Shown piece by piece: positions 5,391-8,447 of a DNA stretch of 8,447 nt. The translations under genes and the position numbers were made by a program. The notes below the pieces were generated by a model, which was not told the origin of the DNA, searched no databases, and saw only the letters and a program-made list of their open reading frames with translations. Positions within the stretch are counted from its first letter, which is position 1. The number at the start of each line of letters is the position of its first letter. Source of the DNA: CAVVDT01 sp964568825 (GTDB lineage Bacteria; Pseudomonadota; Alphaproteobacteria; Rhizobiales; Aestuariivirgaceae); assembly GCA_964568825.1 (NCBI GenBank), contig CAZMSA010000164.1, positions 1 through 8,447 of the forward strand. Direction: 5' to 3'.

Positions 5391-6122
5391 ATGGCCAGAT
5401 CTTCGGGCGACCGACAAGTCCGGGAGAATTTGAAATCACAAGCACCCGCCTCGGTGGTGCTGCGGACCAATGCTGAACCCCATGTTCTTTTTGGTGCCGA
5501 AATCTCCTTCACAGCCGATGTCCTCGACACATTGGAGCGGCTGCAGATTCCGGTTGCCGCAGGCATATTGACAGTGCCACCGCAGTGGTCGCTACGAGGC
5601 ATACCCGCAATCTTCAATCTCGAAGAGACGCCAGAGCATTTCGGACAGTTGGCGTGCGTTCTCTGTGCTGCGGGTCCCAAATCGCGGCGCGCACTTCACA
5701 AGCAGGCAGCCGATCTGGGCTTCAGCCGCTTCCCGGCAATCGTCGATCCCACGGCAATCATTCCCGCCTCTGTCTACCTGGAGCGCGGCACCTTCATAAA
5801 TGCCGGTGCCGTATTTGGATCGGCCGTCGAACTGGACGAATTCGCCATGGTCAATCGCGCCGCTGCCATTGGTCATCACGCGGTGCTTGAGCCCTACGCC
5901 GTTGTGGGCCCAGGCGCGGTGCTAGCTTCAGGCGTACGGGCAGGCGCGGGAGCAATGATCGGCGCCGGAGCCGTAGTATTGCCATCTGTCAACATTGGGC
6001 AAGATGCCTTGGTTGGCGCCGGGGCTGTGGTTCCGCGGGATGTTGGGGCTGGTCAAACCGTGATGGGCAATCCGGCCCGACCAACGTCGAAGAATGCGGA
6101 AACAGGCGACACAAGCATGTAG
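5391..6122 (+). CDS. NeuD/PglD-like left-handed beta-helix acyltransferase
   Basis: The start at ATG 5391 gives 243 residues and has a GAGAA 5 bp upstream; an in-frame ATG at 5334 lacks one. Residues about 30-117 form a short Rossmann-like N-domain (HVLFGAEISFTADVLDTLER), and 117-232 form the hexapeptide-repeat helix: VDPTAIIPASVYLERGTFIN, then GAVFGSAVELDEFAMVNRAA, AIGHHAVLEPYAVVGPGAVL, IGAGAVVLPSVNIGQDALVG and AGAVVPRDVGAGQTVMGNPA. The AxIGHHAVLE segment holds the His pair (about 162-163) equivalent to the catalytic His of PglD-type enzymes. Family members move an acetyl group from acetyl-CoA to an amino or hydroxyl sugar on a nucleotide carrier, for surface glycans. Unusually, the N-domain loop reads FGAEIS, not the usual GAGGHG-type nucleotide loop, so the donor sugar may differ. 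It is divergent from the ligase and probably works with it. Confidence 0.85.
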   Translation: MARSSGDRQVRENLKSQAPASVVLRTNAEPHVLFGAEISFTADVLDTLERLQIPVAAGILTVPPQWSLRGIPAIFNLEETPEHFGQLACVLCAAGPKSRRALHKQAADLGFSRFPAIVDPTAIIPASVYLERGTFINAGAVFGSAVELDEFAMVNRAAAIGHHAVLEPYAVVGPGAVLASGVRAGAGAMIGAGAVVLPSVNIGQDALVGAGAVVPRDVGAGQTVMGNPARPTSKNAETGDTSM

Positions 6123-6487
6123 AGAAGATGAAGGGCAGCGTCACCGGCGACGATGGAAGACAGCGTCAGCCCACTCGCGGCTCACAATCCGTCAGCCTCC
6201 ACCGAGCTGTCCAGTTTCCAAGGCTTCTCACCTGTTGTTCGTTTGGTTGAGCCGCGAGCAAGCCAATTGCGGGCAGGTGAATTGCTGGCACGGCAAGATT
6301 CAGCCATGTCTCCGGAACAAACTGTCACCTATTTCTCAAGTCGGACAACGCTCTCAGCCCAAGCGGTTGGGGGCGTTTTGCGTTTGCGGGCCATGAGCCC
6401 GTTGGCACCAGCCTTGAAAGGCACCTGTCGACCTGTGTGAGGGTTCAGCAGGTGGTTTCATTGGCGTAACCCGGCGCCAAGTCGCCA
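6123..6487. other. Intergenic region between acyltransferase and permease genes
   Basis: I see no confident gene in this 365-bp gap. One open frame (6153-6440, plus, MEDSVSPLAAHNPSASTELS...) has fairly normal composition but no recognised domain and no clear ribosome binding site; it may be a decayed or chance ORF. A weak hairpin, CGGGC-CATGA-GCCCG, lies at 6387-6401. On the minus strand, CACCTG/CAGGTG arms with a long loop, followed by CCTTTC, lie at about 6415-6455 and could mark transcription end for the permease genes, but they are poor as a terminator. Confidence 0.4.
6153..6440 (+). CDS. Doubtful hypothetical ORF
   Basis: It has 95 residues from ATG 6153. It starts 31 bp after the acyltransferase stop on the same strand, which is compatible with an operon. 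I recognise no motif; the sequence is Ser/Ala/Leu/Arg-rich and has no clear signal peptide or membrane segment. Codon third positions are only mildly GC-biased compared with neighbours. The nearest purine run (AAGGG at about 6131-6135) is too far upstream. It could be a truncated gene or chance open frame in GC-rich DNA. Listed only because nothing else explains the gap. Confidence 0.2.
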   Translation: MEDSVSPLAAHNPSASTELSSFQGFSPVVRLVEPRASQLRAGELLARQDSAMSPEQTVTYFSSRTTLSAQAVGGVLRLRAMSPLAPALKGTCRPV

Positions 6488-7342
6488 TCAGGGCTTGATG
6501 CCCCGCAAGCGTTCGGCGCGCCGTCGCACCAGTTCAAGCCCGCCCAGCAGGGTGATGCCGAGGATGAGGATCAGCGTTGCCACGGACAGGATCGTCGGGT
6601 CGATGGTGTAGCGCAGGTTGGTCCACATCTGCAGCGGCAGCGTCTTCTGGTCGGGGCCGGCGATGAACAGCACGATGACCACCTCGTCGAACGAGGTCAT
6701 GAAGGCGAACAGGGCACCGGAGATGATGCCCGGCAGGACCAGCGGCATCGTCACCTTGAAGAACGCCCGCGCCGGAGAGGCGCCGAGGCTGAGGGCCGCG
6801 CGGTAGTATTGCGGATCGAGCCCGTCGAGGGTTGCCGTGACGGTGATCACCACGAACGGCACGCCGAGGATCGAATGGGCGATGATGATGCCGACATAGG
6901 TGTTGACGATGTGCAGGTCGGAGAAAAAGAAGAACATCGCCGTCGCGGTGATGATCAGCGGCACAATCATCGGCAGGATGAGAAGGCTGGTGATCGTGGT
7001 GCGCAACGGCATGCGCGGCCGCGTCAGCCCGAGCGCGGCCAGGGTGCCGAGTGTCGTGGCGATCAGTGTCGCGATGGGGGCGATGATGAAGCTGTTCTTG
7101 ACCGCCTTCAGCCACACCGGGTCGGTGAAGAATTTGATGTACCACTGGATCGAATAACCGGCCGGATTGAGTGTCAGCATCTTGTGGGTGAAGGTGAAAT
7201 AGGGCGATGCGTTGAACGACAGCGGAACGATGACCACAAGCGGTATCATCAGGAAGAACAGGACGATCAGCCCGTAGCTTCGAAACGTATAGTACCAGCC
7301 GCGTTCGGCCATGCTGGCGTAGGCAGGCAGTTTGGTGCTCAT
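6488..7342 (-). CDS. PotC-like ABC transporter permease (spermidine/putrescine type)
   Basis: There are 284 residues from ATG 7342-7340. The start overlaps the upstream permease stop in an ATGA (4 bp), with GGAAGG at 7358-7353 as ribosome binding site; the frame runs further upstream but that part is only the shadow of the PotB-like gene. Hydrophobic helices lie at about 24-43, 84-107, 115-140, 146-168, 203-226 and 251-270, giving the usual six. The permease coupling motif is DPQYYRAALSLGASPARAFF followed by KVTMPLVLPGIISG (176-209), matching EAAxxxGxxxxxxFxxIxLP. The residues SFNASPYFTFT after helix 1 and QWYIKFF are typical of PotC relatives. It forms the inner-membrane channel with the PotB-like partner and is driven by an ATPase not in the window. 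Substrate specificity (polyamine or another charged solute) cannot be told from the permease. The natural stop is at 6488-6490. Confidence 0.93.
   Translation of the reverse strand: MSTKLPAYASMAERGWYYTFRSYGLIVLFFLMIPLVVIVPLSFNASPYFTFTHKMLTLNPAGYSIQWYIKFFTDPVWLKAVKNSFIIAPIATLIATTLGTLAALGLTRPRMPLRTTITSLLILPMIVPLIITATAMFFFFSDLHIVNTYVGIIIAHSILGVPFVVITVTATLDGLDPQYYRAALSLGASPARAFFKVTMPLVLPGIISGALFAFMTSFDEVVIVLFIAGPDQKTLPLQMWTNLRYTIDPTILSVATLILILGITLLGGLELVRRRAERLRGIKP
7339..7342 (-). promoter_or_regulatory. ATGA start-stop overlap coupling the two permeases
   Basis: The PotB-like stop (TGA, 7341-7339) shares bases with the PotC-like start (ATG, 7342-7340). GGAAGG 10 bp upstream serves the second gene. 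Such overlaps usually keep paired membrane subunits at equal amounts. Confidence 0.85.
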
Positions 7343-8447
7343 CCGATCGACACCTTCCCGGCCCCCGCGATGAGGCTGTAGAGCGCAAACAGCGCCAGCG
7401 TCACCATGGTCAGTATGGTACCCAGCGCAGCGGCCAGCCCCCAGTTGAGCGACTGCTGCACATTGAAGACGATGCGGTTGGAGATGAACTGTCCGGTCTG
7501 TCCGCCGACCAGTTCGGGGGTGATGTAGTAGCCGATGGCCAGGATGAAGACCAAAAGCGCACCGGCCCCGATGCCCGGCAGCGTCAGGGGGGCGAAGACC
7601 CGCCAGAAGGCGCGCCAGGGATGGGCGCCGAGCGAAATGGCGGCGCGCATGTAGCTGGGGGATATGCCGCGCATCACGCTGTAGAGCGGCAGCACCATGA
7701 AGGGCAGAAGCACCTGGGTCATCACCACAATGGTTCCGAAGGCGTTGTCGATCAGTTGCGGACGCGCATTGCTTGCCACCAGGCCGGATGCCACCAGCAT
7801 CGAATTGACCACGCCGTGCGACTGCAGCAGCACGATCCAGGCGGTGATGCGCACCAGCAGCGACGTCCAGAACGGCAACAGCACCGCGATCATCACCACG
7901 TTGGCGCGCCGCGCCGGCATGCGCGATATCCAGTAGGCCAGCGGATAGCCCAGCAACAACGTCAGCATTGTGACCAGGGTGCTCATCCAGGCGGTTCTGA
8001 AGAACAGGGGGATATAGACGCGCGAGTAGGCCGGCACGCGCATCAGCTGGCCGTTCGGCCCGTATTGCATGTCCACGGCGGCGATGTAGTAGTCGGCGGT
8101 CAGGCGTGAGCTTTCGCGCTTCAAGAGCCGCCATATCGGCAGTTGGCTCCAGGCGGGGTCGATCTTTTCCAGCTCCGCCTTCCACGATGCCGGCGGCGCC
8201 AGGTGCGAAATGCGGAACGTCGTCTTGTTGACCAGCCCGAACGTGCCGGGGAGCTCTTCATTGAGCCGCTTGGCGATGCGGCCGAAGGTATGCTTGTGGA
8301 AGGCGTTCTGGAGATCGTCCGCCACCGCCGCATAGGCGGCTTCCGGCGGCAGCGCCGAGGGCTGCCAGTGGGCCAGCGCCGCCACCGTTTGCGGCATGTA
8401 ATCGGGGATCTCCGAATTGGCGACGCTGAGCCACAGCATGCCCGCCA
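7339..8447 (-). CDS. PotB-like ABC transporter permease, 5' end beyond window
   Basis: The frame is open to the right edge; the in-frame ATG at 8439-8437 is internal (A-G precedes it) because the first membrane helix is missing upstream. Numbered from that Met, residues 5-140 are a large soluble, presumably periplasmic, insert between helices 1 and 2 (for example EAAYAAVADDLQNAF, then ASWKAELEKIDPAWSQLPIW). This is longer than in E. coli PotB and typical of a rhizobial subgroup. Helices follow at about 146-168, 180-205, 235-257, 288-306 and 335-358. The coupling motif is SPSYMRAAISLGAHPWRAFW, then RVFAPLTLPGIGAG (260-293). The C-terminus GAGKVSIG ends with TGA 7341-7339, which overlaps the start of the PotC-like gene, so the pair is translationally coupled. 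The ATPase and binding protein are likely just upstream, outside the window. Confidence 0.92.
   Translation of the reverse strand, partial: AGMLWLSVANSEIPDYMPQTVAALAHWQPSALPPEAAYAAVADDLQNAFHKHTFGRIAKRLNEELPGTFGLVNKTTFRISHLAPPASWKAELEKIDPAWSQLPIWRLLKRESSRLTADYYIAAVDMQYGPNGQLMRVPAYSRVYIPLFFRTAWMSTLVTMLTLLLGYPLAYWISRMPARRANVVMIAVLLPFWTSLLVRITAWIVLLQSHGVVNSMLVASGLVASNARPQLIDNAFGTIVVMTQVLLPFMVLPLYSVMRGISPSYMRAAISLGAHPWRAFWRVFAPLTLPGIGAGALLVFILAIGYYITPELVGGQTGQFISNRIVFNVQQSLNWGLAAALGTILTMVTLALFALYSLIAGAGKVSIG

Noticed and set aside
6491..6503. GGGC-TTGAT-GCCC hairpin as a terminator of the permease operon
   Set aside because: It lies inside the last codons of the PotC-like gene, has only a 4-bp stem and no T-run.
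6809..7381. A 190-codon plus-strand frame opposite the PotC-like permease
   Set aside because: The product is an extreme Arg/Gly/Asp/Glu/His mixture, typical of the antisense of a GC-rich membrane gene.
7621..8109. A 162-codon plus-strand frame opposite the PotB-like permease
   Set aside because: Its His/Gln/Gly/Arg-rich composition and lack of motifs mark it as an antisense shadow.
7343..8185. An N-terminal extension of the PotC-like frame to 565 codons
   Set aside because: The extension lies wholly inside the PotB-like gene in another frame and reads as Arg/Ala-rich non-protein; the ATGA overlap and GGAAGG support the start at 7342.
1..8447. CRISPR array, tRNA or rRNA
   Set aside because: No regularly spaced direct repeats, no tRNA cloverleaf or rRNA-like segments were noticed on reading both strands.

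Overview
The window looks like part of a high-GC alphaproteobacterial genome, most likely a rhizobial (Mesorhizobium-like) chromosome or accessory replicon. The basis is codon use, a rhizobial-type integrase fragment, IS3 and IS1595 family transposase remnants, and a PotB/PotC-type ABC transporter whose first permease has a long periplasmic insert. This is recognition from memory of the families; no search was run. I see no rRNA, tRNA or CRISPR array.

Positions 1 to about 2750 are a mosaic of gene remnants around one apparently intact gene. From left to right they are: the end of a GAF-domain sensor protein cut after the GAF fold; a tyrosine recombinase fragment lacking both ends; the C-terminal half of a LysR-type regulator (minus strand); an IS3-family end with most of OrfA but no OrfB (minus strand); an intact eight-helix membrane protein of the COG4705 type; a degraded IS1595-family transposase N-terminus (minus strand); and the last 54 codons of a staphylococcal-nuclease-like protein. 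The fragments meet with almost no spacer, which points to repeated insertion and deletion at one site.

Positions 2748 to 3141 hold no convincing gene but contain three small hairpins. They lead into a secreted outer-membrane beta-barrel protein (3142-4002). Its stop codon lies 2 bp from the stop of a convergent gene (4005-5342, minus) for a PaaK/CapK-like adenylate-forming ligase. Divergent from the ligase, across a 48-bp gap containing a 13-bp palindrome, is a NeuD/PglD-like left-handed beta-helix acyltransferase (5391-6122). A ligase that activates a carboxylate beside a sugar O/N-acyltransferase suggests a small surface-glycan or metabolite acylation module. That pairing is the most interesting functional hypothesis here, and it is inference.

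Positions 6123-6487 hold only a doubtful small ORF. The right end (6488-8447, minus) carries two translationally coupled permeases of a spermidine/putrescine-type ABC importer (PotB-like, cut by the window edge, and PotC-like). The ATPase and binding protein would be expected upstream of PotB, outside the window. No clearly new multi-gene system is proven; the best candidates are the divergent ligase/acyltransferase pair and the four-fold repeat membrane protein.
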